In this document: positions 23,266 through 32,276 of the stretch, piece after piece
Position numbering within the stretch: position 1 is the first letter of the stretch
How the letters are laid out: each line of letters begins with the position of its first letter
From: Myxococcales bacterium
Lineage (GTDB): Bacteria; Myxococcota_A; Polyangia; Polyangiales; Polyangiaceae
Length of the DNA stretch: 48,366 bases
Direction of reading: 5' to 3'
NCBI GenBank assembly: GCA_025359105.1
Contig: JANYHK010000039.1
Location: 1 to 48,366, forward strand
Notes under the pieces: generated by a model
Told to the model about the DNA's origin: nothing
The model's database searches: none
What the model saw: the letters and a program-made list of their open reading frames with translations, nothing else
Translations under genes and position numbers: made by a program

Positions 23266-24696
23266 TCAGAAGGTGTAGGCGAGGCCGAAGCCGATGAGAT
23301 CGGCGCTCGCGTGGTAGGTGCCGCCGTTCACCGCCTCGAGCGGCGCGTTGCCCTTGAGCGGGTTGACCCGCGGGAGCTGCGCCACGTCCGGCGACACGAA
23401 GACGCTGCTCGCGAAGAAGTGCGCCCACACCGCGTCGAAGCGCCAGTGCTCGCCGACGTGGATGCTGCCGCCGACCGAGCCAATCACCTTGTCCATGTCG
23501 AGGCTGAGGAGCGAGACGTACGGCACCGGCACCGCGCTCGTCTCGTAGGCGACGCCGGCGCGCGCGTCGAACGTGTAGCCCTCGAGCCGAAAGCGGTACT
23601 CGCCGCCGAGACGGTACGAATTCGAGTTGTCGAAGCTGCGGGGGAAGGTGATGTCGGGGATGCGCACGCTCGGCGGTCCGCCGGTCACGCCCTGGATGGC
23701 GACGTTGCGGTTCACCGCGTCGATCGCGTGGTGCGTCGTCCACATCTCGCGTACGTACGCGACCTCGACGCGGAGCGCGGCGAGTGGGCGCGCCTCGACC
23801 CCGACGCGGAAGATGGCGGGGAGCTCGAAGCGGACGTGCATCGTGTCGCCCTGGACGGTCGCGCCGTCGAAGGCCACGTCGGTCGGGAGGCGGATCTTGA
23901 GCTTGGCGTCGGCGCTGACGATCGTGGGCGTCTGCGCCGAGAGGCCCACGCGCACGCGCGGCTCCGGCAGCCACACGACGCCGACGTTCGCGCTCGGCGC
24001 GAAGATGGGGCCCACGCGAATCGCGCTGGCCGCATCGAACTCGGGCTGCTCGGGGGCGCCGAGCAGGCGGTCCTGCGGGCTCGCGCTGAACGTGGCGTTG
24101 GTCTGGTACCTGCCGACGAGCGCTTGCACGCCGGCTCCGACGCGAAGCGCTTCGAAGGGCTTGTACGAGGCATACACGCCCGTCACGGCGAGCAGCGTCC
24201 CGTCGTAGGAGCCGAGGGCATACCGCGCGGGTGAGGGCTTGCCGTTCACCGTCGTCGGATACGTCACGATGGCGGGGTAGGGGGCGAAGACGCCGCCGGC
24301 GAGCGTCCATTGCTTCTTCTCGTCGAGCACGATGGAGCCGGCGAGCGTCGGGATAGGAATGACCGGCGACGAGCCGTGCACCGCGTCCGACGACACCGTG
24401 CGCAGCGTGCCGTCGGCGTCGAGGATCCGCAGCTCGCGCGTGTAGTCGGCGGAGAAACGCAGCCACGCCGCATCGGAGAGGATACTCGTGCCGCAGTCGG
24501 CGAGGCCTGCAGGGTTGTACCAGATGGCTCCGAGATCGTCCGCGCCCGCCACGAACGCCCCCGCGCGCCCCATCGGGCGGACGCCGCGGTCGGAGAAGTA
24601 GACGCCGGCCGCGTACGACGGCGAGGACGCGAACGAGACCTCGAACGCGAGCGCCACGCCGAGGGCGAGCGCGGTGGCCGCGCGAACGGAGCGCAT
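23266..24696 (-). CDS. FadL/TodX-type outer-membrane channel
   Basis: 476 residues. A signal peptide (cleavage near YAA, residue ~30) is followed by the FadL N-terminal hatch signature (VRPMGRAGAFVAGADDLGAI, then WYNPAGLADCG). About fourteen amphipathic strands end with an aromatic C-terminus (LIGFGLAYTF), as outer-membrane barrels do. FadL proteins carry hydrophobic molecules such as long-chain fatty acids or aromatics across the outer membrane. Its ATG overlaps the stop of the giant lipoprotein gene by one base (TGATG), so the two are coupled. The 3' end is 4 bp from the convergent exporter gene. Confidence 0.92.
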   Translation of the reverse strand: MRSVRAATALALGVALAFEVSFASSPSYAAGVYFSDRGVRPMGRAGAFVAGADDLGAIWYNPAGLADCGTSILSDAAWLRFSADYTRELRILDADGTLRTVSSDAVHGSSPVIPIPTLAGSIVLDEKKQWTLAGGVFAPYPAIVTYPTTVNGKPSPARYALGSYDGTLLAVTGVYASYKPFEALRVGAGVQALVGRYQTNATFSASPQDRLLGAPEQPEFDAASAIRVGPIFAPSANVGVVWLPEPRVRVGLSAQTPTIVSADAKLKIRLPTDVAFDGATVQGDTMHVRFELPAIFRVGVEARPLAALRVEVAYVREMWTTHHAIDAVNRNVAIQGVTGGPPSVRIPDITFPRSFDNSNSYRLGGEYRFRLEGYTFDARAGVAYETSAVPVPYVSLLSLDMDKVIGSVGGSIHVGEHWRFDAVWAHFFASSVFVSPDVAQLPRVNPLKGNAPLEAVNGGTYHASADLIGFGLAYTF

Positions 24697-27600
24697 CAGG
24701 GCTGCGTGGCCTCGCGGATCACCTCGTACACCTGCTCGAGGCCGCGCGCCGGATCGACGCAGAAATCACGCACCTCGGTCGCGATGCTCGCGTAGTCGGG
24801 CGCCGTGAGCTTCGTGCGCGTCTCGGGGCGCGCGCGGTTCACGTCCGCGACGACGTCCACGAGCACCTCGAACGGCGTGGCCTCCCCCGGTGTGCCGGAC
24901 GTGGCGGGCGTGACGAGGTGGCGGAGGACCGCTGCGAACGCATGGCTCGGGTCTCTCTCCCGCGCGCAGACGCGCGTTCCGTCGGGATCGCGCGACTCGG
25001 CGAGGACACGCGCGAGGACCTCGATCGCCGCGTCGGCCAGGGAGCGCCGCGTGATCTTCCCGCCGTCCTCCTCGGTCCGCGCGAACGCCGGCGCGATGGC
25101 GTGGAGGAGCGGCACGAGGTTGGCGTCGTCGGCGAGCCACTGCAGGAGATCGGCTGCGGCGCTCGCCGTGGCGTCGTTCGCTCGTGCCTCGGGGCTCGTC
25201 AGGAGGTACTGCGCGAAGCGCTGCAGCTCCGCGCGCGCGGCCGGATCGGTGCGAATGGCCTCGAGGAGATCGATCGCTCCGGCGAACGACGGCCCGCTCA
25301 GGACGTCGGCGAGCTTCTGGGGCAGCTCCTCACGGGCCCACGCGCAGCCCCCGCCGGTGCGCGCGGTCGGGCAGTGCGCGGCGACCTGCTCGCGAATGGC
25401 CGACGCCAGGATGGGCATCGCTTTCGGGATCGCCGCGTTGACGAACGCGGACTCGCCGCCGATGCCCTTGACCGAGAAGAACGTGTCCACGAGCTGCGAA
25501 CGCGCGCCGCGCCACGGCGTGAGGCGATCCTCGGCGCCGGAGCGCGCGGCGAAGGCGCCGTCGAAGGCGTGGAGGGCGTCGATGAGGAGGTAGATCGGCG
25601 TCACCTGGGGATTCGTCTTGCCGTCGCTCCTCCTCCCCAGCTGGCTGCCGTGCCGATCGCGCAGACCGGCGTTCCGTGCCGGATCGACGAGCGCGCGGAT
25701 GGCGTCGGCGAGCACCGACACGCCGTCCTTCGGTGCGCTCTTCGTGCATGCGTGTGTCACGGGATCCTGCGCCACGCAGTGCGGCACCGTGATCGCCTGG
25801 AGAACGGGGACGGCGTCGTGCAGGGTCCGGAAGAGGTCCCCCTCGAGGACGTCGGTGAGGAGCGCCTCGTAGCTGACGGCGCCGTCCTGCGAGCACCAGC
25901 GCGGGTTGGTCGCGCGGCTCCCCTGGGGGGAGCACTCGTCCGTCGACTGCCGCGGCGAGCCCCAGTGGTAGTGGAGCGTGTCGAAGAGCTCGACGAAGAG
26001 GAGCGGCGCGCCGTGGTCGGCGAAAGCAGCGGCGAGCGGCCCGATGTCCTTGATGAAATCGAGCTGCTCGAGCGGGAAAATGGCGTTGGCGTCGCGCCCG
26101 CGGAGTGTGTCGGCGAACGACGCGCACGTGCGCAGCGGGATGATCTTGCCGTCGCTCGGGTCGGTGTAGGGGGTGAGCGGGCACACCATCGACGGCACCG
26201 GATCGATGATGTCGCGCAAGAACGCCATCGTCTGCGGGTTCGAGGCGTCCCCCGGCAGGCCGTCGTGCGGCGTGTCGTAGTAGACGAGGCGCGAGACGCC
26301 GTTCACCGTCGGGTGCGTGGAGAATCCCTTGATGCCCGACACCGTCTCGAGAAAGGCATCCGCGCCGCCCACGACGCCGGTGAGCGGCGAGCCGACGAGC
26401 TGCGCCAGGCACGGATCGCGGATGTCGAACTTCGCGCGGCCCAGGGCGACGTCGAGCAGCAGCGCCGCCACGTTCTCGATGCGGAGGATGCCGCAGAGGG
26501 GCAGCTTCGCAGGCGGTAGGTTGCCCGTTAGGAGGAGGCAGGCGGCCTGGGCGGTGAAGTCGGTCGGGTAGTCGAGGTTCAGGCCCTTCCACTTCACGTG
26601 CGCGACCGCGCCGTCCTTGGTGCACGCGCCGAGGCCGTTCGCGTCGTGGAGCAGCTGCATGAAGCGTTGCAGATCGCTTCGGTTCTTGCCGGTGTCGGGC
26701 AAGCTTCGGTCGACCGGCGTCTTGAGGGGTGAGACGTCCTGCGTCGTGAGGTTGAAGGCGGCGCCGTTCAGGTTGCTCTTGTCGTAAGTGAGCTCGTCCC
26801 TGAACGCGACGTACGCATGGAAGGACGCCTGCACGGCCAACGTCTCGTCCTTGCCGAAGGCCTTGATGAGATCCTCGAGCACGCCCGGCGTCTCTGCGAT
26901 CTTCACGAGGCTGTCGAAGAGCTCGTCCCATAGCGTCGACGCCGCGGGGAGCTTCGCCTCTGGATGCCTGTCCGCGATGGCCTTGATCTGCAGGCCCATC
27001 CCAACGAGCCGCGCGAGGACGCCGGGATGGTCGGCGGCGAGCGTGTGGAAGAAAGCGAGCGTGTCGTCGGTCGTGTCGGCCGCGAGGACCTGACCGATCG
27101 CGTAGACGAGGTCGACGAGCGGCGCGTCTTCGGTGTGGAACGCGCGGTACGGCAAGGACGCGCCCGTCGCGTAGGCGCGCTTCGACGTCGCCCCTGCGTC
27201 GCGACTGCCGGCGAGCACCGGCAAGCCGCCGACCGCGCCCATGAGCGCTTCACGCGTGTGGCTCGGATCGGGATCGAGCAGCGGCGCGAGGTCGCGGAGG
27301 AGGGCGCCCGCGAACGTCTGGCCGGCGTCGATGTAGCGGTAGAGCGGGAGGCGCCCGAACGCATCGCGCGCGTGCGCAGATGCGTCGACGTCGCCGCCGC
27401 CGGGCGCGAAGAACGGCGAAGGCGCCGCGCTTCCGGTGGTCGTCACGAATTGCCCCAGGGGATCCACGTCCGCCAGGCCGTCGCCGTCGGCGTCGACGAA
27501 CGGGGAGGGGAGGGTGCCACCGGTGAGGGCCACCGCCGCCACGCCGCGCCGGTCGCGCGCGACGATCCAGCGCGGCGCGCCCGACGTGAAGGCCGGGTCC

Positions 27601-28535
27601 TCGGTGAGGAGAATGTCGCGCGCGAGCTCGAGGCTTCCGCGCGGCCGCGAGAGGACGCGGCGCGCCGGATCGATCGCGTCCACGGCGCTCTGGAGCGGCG
27701 CGGCGCTCGGATCGGCCGCGCTCGCCCGCAGCTCCTCGTGGAGGGTTGCGAGGAGCTGCTGCAGCTCGCGGTCCCCCTTGCCGCCGCGGGAAACGAGCGC
27801 GAGGAGCGCGTTCGCCATGGGCACGAGGTGCGGGTACGCGAGGGCGGGCCGCGCGAGGCCGGTCGCGAGCGCCGCAGGCCTGTACCCCTGCCGCGCGTCG
27901 AATCGGGCCAGGGCGGCCTGCGCGTCGGGGTTGGCGCGAACGCCGTCCATGACATCCGCGAGCCCCTCCGTGAGGAGCGGGATGGTGCGGTCGTCGTAGA
28001 GATCGATCATTCGGCCGAGCGTCGCGCCGAGCTCCTTCTGCAGAGTCGCCTCGCCGCTCTTGCCGGGGGGCGGCTCGCAGCTCCTGCGCGGATCCGCGGC
28101 GCCGAGGTCCATCACGCCGAGCGTCTCGCCGGCGGGGATCGTCTGGTCGATGGCCCTGGCGAAGTCCGCGCGCCGCCGCGCCAGCGCCTCGATGCGCGCG
28201 ATCCGGTGCGCGCGGTTCGCCTGTTGTGCGGCGACCGGGACAGGTCGGCCGGCTGCGTCGGTCGCGCTCGGATCGAGCGGGACGAGCTGCGACGCGTCGA
28301 CCTGGCTCGCCCACGCGCCGCTGCCGTCCGCGTGGCAGACGGCGTGAAACGACGCGCCGGTCACGTCCTCGCGCAGCGCCTGGGCCCCTACGCGGTCGCA
28401 CACCAGGCTGAAGAGCTCGTGCCCGAGCGTCCCGCGCGGCGGCGTCGCGCGCGTCGTGTCGAAATCGGCGGCGCACGAAAGGCACGCTACGCCGAGGACC
28501 CACGCGCGGCAGGTGCTGCTACGAAAACTTCCCAC
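24696..28535 (-). CDS. giant lipoprotein of unknown function, 1279 aa
   Basis: Start chosen at GTG 28535, which places a signal (CRAWVLGVAC or VACLSC, Cys18 or Cys21) at the N-terminus; the open frame continues upstream only as antisense of the EAL gene. The mature protein is Ala/Asp/Leu-rich and mostly helical. It has one calcium-loop-like DADGDGLADVDP segment around residue ~350 and Cys pairs near 480-580 and 700-800. I recognise no catalytic motif. It is preceded 32 bp upstream by the REC-EAL gene and coupled to the FadL gene downstream. It may therefore be the periplasmic or surface partner of that channel (inference). Confidence 0.85.
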   Translation of the reverse strand: MGSFRSSTCRAWVLGVACLSCAADFDTTRATPPRGTLGHELFSLVCDRVGAQALREDVTGASFHAVCHADGSGAWASQVDASQLVPLDPSATDAAGRPVPVAAQQANRAHRIARIEALARRRADFARAIDQTIPAGETLGVMDLGAADPRRSCEPPPGKSGEATLQKELGATLGRMIDLYDDRTIPLLTEGLADVMDGVRANPDAQAALARFDARQGYRPAALATGLARPALAYPHLVPMANALLALVSRGGKGDRELQQLLATLHEELRASAADPSAAPLQSAVDAIDPARRVLSRPRGSLELARDILLTEDPAFTSGAPRWIVARDRRGVAAVALTGGTLPSPFVDADGDGLADVDPLGQFVTTTGSAAPSPFFAPGGGDVDASAHARDAFGRLPLYRYIDAGQTFAGALLRDLAPLLDPDPSHTREALMGAVGGLPVLAGSRDAGATSKRAYATGASLPYRAFHTEDAPLVDLVYAIGQVLAADTTDDTLAFFHTLAADHPGVLARLVGMGLQIKAIADRHPEAKLPAASTLWDELFDSLVKIAETPGVLEDLIKAFGKDETLAVQASFHAYVAFRDELTYDKSNLNGAAFNLTTQDVSPLKTPVDRSLPDTGKNRSDLQRFMQLLHDANGLGACTKDGAVAHVKWKGLNLDYPTDFTAQAACLLLTGNLPPAKLPLCGILRIENVAALLLDVALGRAKFDIRDPCLAQLVGSPLTGVVGGADAFLETVSGIKGFSTHPTVNGVSRLVYYDTPHDGLPGDASNPQTMAFLRDIIDPVPSMVCPLTPYTDPSDGKIIPLRTCASFADTLRGRDANAIFPLEQLDFIKDIGPLAAAFADHGAPLLFVELFDTLHYHWGSPRQSTDECSPQGSRATNPRWCSQDGAVSYEALLTDVLEGDLFRTLHDAVPVLQAITVPHCVAQDPVTHACTKSAPKDGVSVLADAIRALVDPARNAGLRDRHGSQLGRRSDGKTNPQVTPIYLLIDALHAFDGAFAARSGAEDRLTPWRGARSQLVDTFFSVKGIGGESAFVNAAIPKAMPILASAIREQVAAHCPTARTGGGCAWAREELPQKLADVLSGPSFAGAIDLLEAIRTDPAARAELQRFAQYLLTSPEARANDATASAAADLLQWLADDANLVPLLHAIAPAFARTEEDGGKITRRSLADAAIEVLARVLAESRDPDGTRVCARERDPSHAFAAVLRHLVTPATSGTPGEATPFEVLVDVVADVNRARPETRTKLTAPDYASIATEVRDFCVDPARGLEQVYEVIREATQP

Positions 28536-28567
28536 GACCCCGACGGGGACCGTAGCACCAAACGGGC

Positions 28568-29773
28568 CTATTTCCCGTATGAAACGTCGCAGAACGGCGC
28601 GGCGGGCTTGGCGAAGTAGTAGCCCTGGAAGTAGTCGCACCCGAGGCCGACCAGCGTGTCGCGCTCGGCCTCGGTCTCCACGCCTTCGGCGACGAGGAGG
28701 ATGTTGAGATCGCGGCAGAGGTGGACCATCGAGCCGACCAGCTTCTGCTTGGTCGGGGTCTTGTTGATGTCGCGCACGAGCGCCATGTCGAGCTTCACGA
28801 CGTCGGGCTCCAGCATCGCGAAGCTCGTGAGCCCCGCGTACCCCGCGCCGATGTCGTCGATCGCGATTCGGTAGCCCATCTTCCGGAGCTCGCGGACGCG
28901 CGCGTGCACGTCGTCCACCTGGTGGAGGCTGGCGCGCTCGGTGACCTCGAGGACGACGCGCCCGGCGATCTGGGCGAGCGCCGACGTCGGGTCGTAGAGG
29001 CTCGGGTCGTTGAGATCGCGCGTGTGAAGGTTCACGAAGAGGAGACACCCTTCGGGCGCCGTGGCCATCGGGATCGGACTGATCTGTCGGATGACGCGCC
29101 CCAGCGCCTCGACCTGCCCGATCCGCTCCGCTGCGTCGAAGAGCGCGCCCGGATGCGGCAGGCTCGGCTCCTTCGAGCGTACGAGCGCCTCGTAGCCGAG
29201 GATGCGCCGCTCCGAGAAGTGCACGATCGGCTGGTAGACCATGAAGAGGGCCTTCAGCGCGCGCGACAGCGAAGCCGTCAGCCCGGCGCGCTCGCCGAGC
29301 TGCTTGTCGTAGTCGCCGAAGATGGCGGCGGCCTGCTTCTTCAGCAGCGCCATGCGGCGAAGGTGCAGGCCGTCCTTGAGTGCGCGCTCCATCGCGTCCT
29401 TCGCGACGGGCTTGAGTAGGTAGCGGAGCGCGCCGTACTCGAGCGCGCGCGCCGCCGTCTCGGTGGACGGGCACGCCGTCATGAGGATGACCGGCAGATC
29501 AGGATCTTTCTGCCGAACCTCACGCAAGAAATCGATCCCGGTCATGCCGGGCATCGTCAGATCGGAGATGACGACGTCGATCGGGTCCTTGGCCAGCAGC
29601 TCGAGGCCATTCTCCCCGCTCGACGCGGTCGTCACCGCGTAACCGTTCCCCGTGAGCACGCGCGAATACGCGCGCAAGATAGCCTGCTCGTCGTCGACGA
29701 TCAGAACCCGCGGCTTACCGCCGGTCGTATCGACCGCTCCGTCGGAGAACAGCGACGTGTGACCTTCGTCCAT
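28568..29773 (-). CDS. response regulator with EAL domain (c-di-GMP phosphodiesterase)
   Basis: 401 residues. The receiver domain (21-135) has acidic pocket D27/D28, phospho-acceptor Asp71 (ISDLTMPGMTG) and Lys121. An EAL domain follows from ~175. All residues expected for an active phosphodiesterase are present: E195 (EALVR), N248 (VNLH), E276 (LEVTER), D306/D307 (IDDIGAGY), K328 (KLDM), E363 (VAEGVET) and Q383 (YFQGYYF). It should hydrolyse c-di-GMP to pGpG under phosphorelay control, like RocR. No histidine kinase is adjacent. It is the first gene of a probable transcript continuing into the giant lipoprotein and FadL channel. Confidence 0.95.
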   Translation of the reverse strand: MDEGHTSLFSDGAVDTTGGKPRVLIVDDEQAILRAYSRVLTGNGYAVTTASSGENGLELLAKDPIDVVISDLTMPGMTGIDFLREVRQKDPDLPVILMTACPSTETAARALEYGALRYLLKPVAKDAMERALKDGLHLRRMALLKKQAAAIFGDYDKQLGERAGLTASLSRALKALFMVYQPIVHFSERRILGYEALVRSKEPSLPHPGALFDAAERIGQVEALGRVIRQISPIPMATAPEGCLLFVNLHTRDLNDPSLYDPTSALAQIAGRVVLEVTERASLHQVDDVHARVRELRKMGYRIAIDDIGAGYAGLTSFAMLEPDVVKLDMALVRDINKTPTKQKLVGSMVHLCRDLNILLVAEGVETEAERDTLVGLGCDYFQGYYFAKPAAPFCDVSYGK

Positions 29774-29926
29774 GATGCCTTAGGACGACCAAAACCGACC
29801 GATCCTTTAGAAAGAAACGACCAGCTCGGTGCCTGGCGTGCCAATCGCGACGGCCGCCGCAGCTCTGGCCTTCTTCTGGTCGCTACCGTCGTCTTTCGCG
29901 CTCCGGTCCATCGACCTGCGCTCCAG

Positions 29927-30652
29927 CTAGAAGCTCTTCGCCGTGAGGAGCGCGTCGTAACCGTTGTTTCCGGTGGCGTCACGGTACGACCAGTGGACGG
30001 CACCGACGCCGCGGCAGAAGATCGTGTAGGACGGGCCCCCCGTGTCCTGCGCTTTCCAGCACTTGGAGAAGGTCCCGGCGGGAACGGTGACGCTGCCGAC
30101 ATCGTGCCACGCGTAGGTGCTGACGCCGTTCGACCATGTGTGCCCTTCGACGACGGGCGCGTCGAGGACGAGCGTCCAGGTGCCGGCGCTATCCCAGTAA
30201 ACGACGTCGCCGTCGACGGCGTAGTAGAAGGTGCCCGCATTCGCACAGAGCGACTGGGTCTGGTAGGCGAGCTTGCCATCGCGCTGCGACGAGCCGAGGA
30301 CCTTGCCCTGGTGCGAGCCGCTCGGGCAGAGCGGGTAGACGCCGATCTGCGTCACGTCGTACGTCCAGGCGTTGCCGACGGCGAACGGATCGATCGGTGC
30401 CTCCGTGGTCGCGCCGTCGGCCGCGTCGGGTCCGGCGTCTCGGGTCCCGCCGTCTCCGGTCGTGCCCCCGCCGTCTCCTGTCGTGCCGCCACCGTCCGCA
30501 TTCGGATCGACCGCTCCGTCTTGGCCGACGCCGCCGCCGTCGCCGCTGCCCGTGCCTACCAAGCCTGCGCTGCTGCTCCCGCCGCATGCGGCGGCGCCGA
30601 GCGAGGCGAACGAGGCGAGAGTGCAGGCGGCGAGGCTCAACTTCGGAATCAT
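29927..30652 (-). CDS. lipoprotein with Gly/Asp-rich linker
   Basis: 241 residues from ATG 30652, with AAGGAG about 10 nt upstream. Signal ends LGAAAC (Cys23). Residues ~25-85 are a low-complexity Gly/Asp/Thr tether (GGGTTGDGGGTTGDGG). The folded part starts at DPFAVGNAWTYDVT and is beta-rich with several Trp and Tyr and four Cys. This form (a long acidic tether, then an xGNxWtYd start) is common among surface lipoproteins of this group, with no assigned activity. It lies 19 bp downstream of the copper monooxygenase-like gene, probably in one transcript. Confidence 0.82.
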   Translation of the reverse strand: MIPKLSLAACTLASFASLGAAACGGSSSAGLVGTGSGDGGGVGQDGAVDPNADGGGTTGDGGGTTGDGGTRDAGPDAADGATTEAPIDPFAVGNAWTYDVTQIGVYPLCPSGSHQGKVLGSSQRDGKLAYQTQSLCANAGTFYYAVDGDVVYWDSAGTWTLVLDAPVVEGHTWSNGVSTYAWHDVGSVTVPAGTFSKCWKAQDTGGPSYTIFCRGVGAVHWSYRDATGNNGYDALLTAKSF

Positions 30653-30671
30653 GATCTTCTGGCTCCTTCTT

Positions 30672-31940
30672 TCAGTTTCCGCAGGCCAGGGCCTGGCAGG
30701 TATTAAGCTCGGTCGGGCACTTGTCGAGGACGCACTTGGAGCACGTCGCCCCGTACGTCGCGCATTCGGCGGCGCACCTGGCTTGCGCGCAGAGGAGCTC
30801 GGGAAAGAGCTTGCCGGTGACGTTCGGGCAGCTGTCCACGATGCACTTCTGGAAGCACGGGCCGACGTCGGCCTTGCCATCGCCGAAGACCGGCGCCTCG
30901 CTGCGCGGGCACGTCTGGATGCAGCTCAGCGTCTGCGCGCACGAGCGAGCGCCGCCCCCGTGCGCGTCGCCGTCGTAGCACTCGTCCTCGAGGAGGTCTC
31001 CCTCGGGGTAGTAGAACGCGGAGAACATGCACATCTCGTTCGCCTCGGCGCTGAGGCCCTGAACGACGTCGGCGGGATCGCTGCTGGCGAAGTCGCAGGC
31101 GAAGCGCACGAACGAGCCGGCGGGCGCGACGAGGGGCCCGCGGAAGTACGGCGGGTGCTCCCAGTCGTTCGTCGTGAAGAACGGCGCGGTGGCCGGCGTC
31201 GCGCCGGGGAGATCGAGCATCGCGCGGTAGCTGGTGCCACGGCGGTGCATGTGCGAGCCCGCGCTCACGATCGTGACGTCGTGCTTCACCGGGCAGCGCA
31301 TGCGCGCCGTGCCCGCGCCGTGCCCCGGCACGAAGATGTACGGATCGTAGAAGCGGAACGTGCCGACGCGGTGGCGAACGCTCTTGGCCGGCGTCGTGCG
31401 CAGCTCGACGTGAACACGCGCGGTGACGGCGGCGGCTCCGGCATTGAGGAAGTGCGCCTGGAAGAGGAGGACGTCGCCGCCCTTGAACGCGAGCGCGGCG
31501 CCGTCGGGAAAATCCGCGTTCTCGCCGCGGAGCTGTCCGCCGGTGACGAAGCCGCGCTCGAAGCGCATGACGCCCTGGCCTTCGAAGCAGTCGAGCGGCT
31601 GACCGATGGGGAGCGGCGGATCGATCGGCGCGGTGCGGAAGAGGAGGAAGTGATGCGTGCCGGCCGTCGTCGTGTAGTCGCCGCCGCTCACGAAGAGCTC
31701 GGTGTCGCCCGCGGGCGCGGCCGGCATCTGGACGAGCTGGCACACGTGCGTCTCGGCCGAAGCCGCGACATCGGCCGACAGATCGAACGCGATGACGTTC
31801 GCCCTGGACGCGTCGGCGCCCGCGCCCGCGTCCGCGACCGGCGGCTCGGGCAGGGAGGCGGAGCTCGCGCCACCGCAGGCGACGCAGGCGAGCGCGAATA
31901 CCGGGGAGGCGAGAAGCACGAATCGGAAAGAGGAGGCCAT
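30672..31940 (-). CDS. copper type II monooxygenase-like (PHM/DBM-fold) lipoprotein with Cys-rich tail
   Basis: 422 residues from ATG 31940. Lipobox LACVAC (Cys22) is followed by an Ala/Asp linker. Residues ~45-320 carry the copper ligands of peptidylglycine/dopamine-beta monooxygenases in order and spacing: H96-H97 (GTHHFLLF), H163 (LLFQAHFLNAG), H230-x-H232 (GSHMHRRGTSY) and a Met at 303 or 305 (NEMCMF). The corresponding rat PHM residues (107/108, 172, 242/244, 314) are spaced almost identically. The last ~100 residues have about 15 Cys, a tail not part of the enzyme family. Possible role: copper-dependent hydroxylation or copper binding at the cell surface. Confidence 0.82.
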   Translation of the reverse strand: MASSFRFVLLASPVFALACVACGGASSASLPEPPVADAGAGADASRANVIAFDLSADVAASAETHVCQLVQMPAAPAGDTELFVSGGDYTTTAGTHHFLLFRTAPIDPPLPIGQPLDCFEGQGVMRFERGFVTGGQLRGENADFPDGAALAFKGGDVLLFQAHFLNAGAAAVTARVHVELRTTPAKSVRHRVGTFRFYDPYIFVPGHGAGTARMRCPVKHDVTIVSAGSHMHRRGTSYRAMLDLPGATPATAPFFTTNDWEHPPYFRGPLVAPAGSFVRFACDFASSDPADVVQGLSAEANEMCMFSAFYYPEGDLLEDECYDGDAHGGGARSCAQTLSCIQTCPRSEAPVFGDGKADVGPCFQKCIVDSCPNVTGKLFPELLCAQARCAAECATYGATCSKCVLDKCPTELNTCQALACGN

Positions 31941-32276
31941 CGACACATAGGTGGAGCGCACCCGACGCTTTTTTGAAGCCACCCAGGAGAAAATGTCGAA
32001 TTGTTCCGTGTGAGAACGCGTGGTCACGGAACGGGGTGTACCCGCTGGTTCACGCGCCGCCAGGCGATTCGCTGGTCGGGCGGCGAATTGCCCGTCAGCC
32101 TCCGAGGTCGGGCACGAGGATGTCGGGCTCGGGTCCGAGGTGATGCTCGGGTTTGAGAGGGTCGTCCAGCCCCCGGGCGGGACCTGATTGCGCTTTGGCT
32201 AACGGGGCGGTCACCGACGCTCATCCCTCGGGAAGACGTCGTTGCGGTACCTGCAGGCTCTGGAGCCGTCAGGAAG
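31941..32276. other. intergenic region, 336 bp
   Basis: No credible reading frame. It is less G/C-rich near 31970-32010 (a run of T, then AAATGTCGAATTGTT), consistent with the promoter region of the minus-strand monooxygenase-like gene. One inverted repeat, TTCCGTG (32004-32010) with CACGGAA (32025-32031), could be an operator or a weak stem-loop. The rest, towards the 3' end of the GMC oxidoreductase gene, shows nothing I can assign. Confidence 0.5.

Noticed and set aside
28536-29474. Upstream extension of the giant lipoprotein frame
   Set aside because: The region is the antisense-free but wrong-frame overlap of the REC-EAL gene on the same strand; a signal peptide begins at 28535, so translation starts there.
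29775-29845. Sigma-54-like TGGCACG upstream of the REC-EAL gene (minus strand)
   Set aside because: The GC of the -12 element is not at the required distance from the GG of the -24 element.
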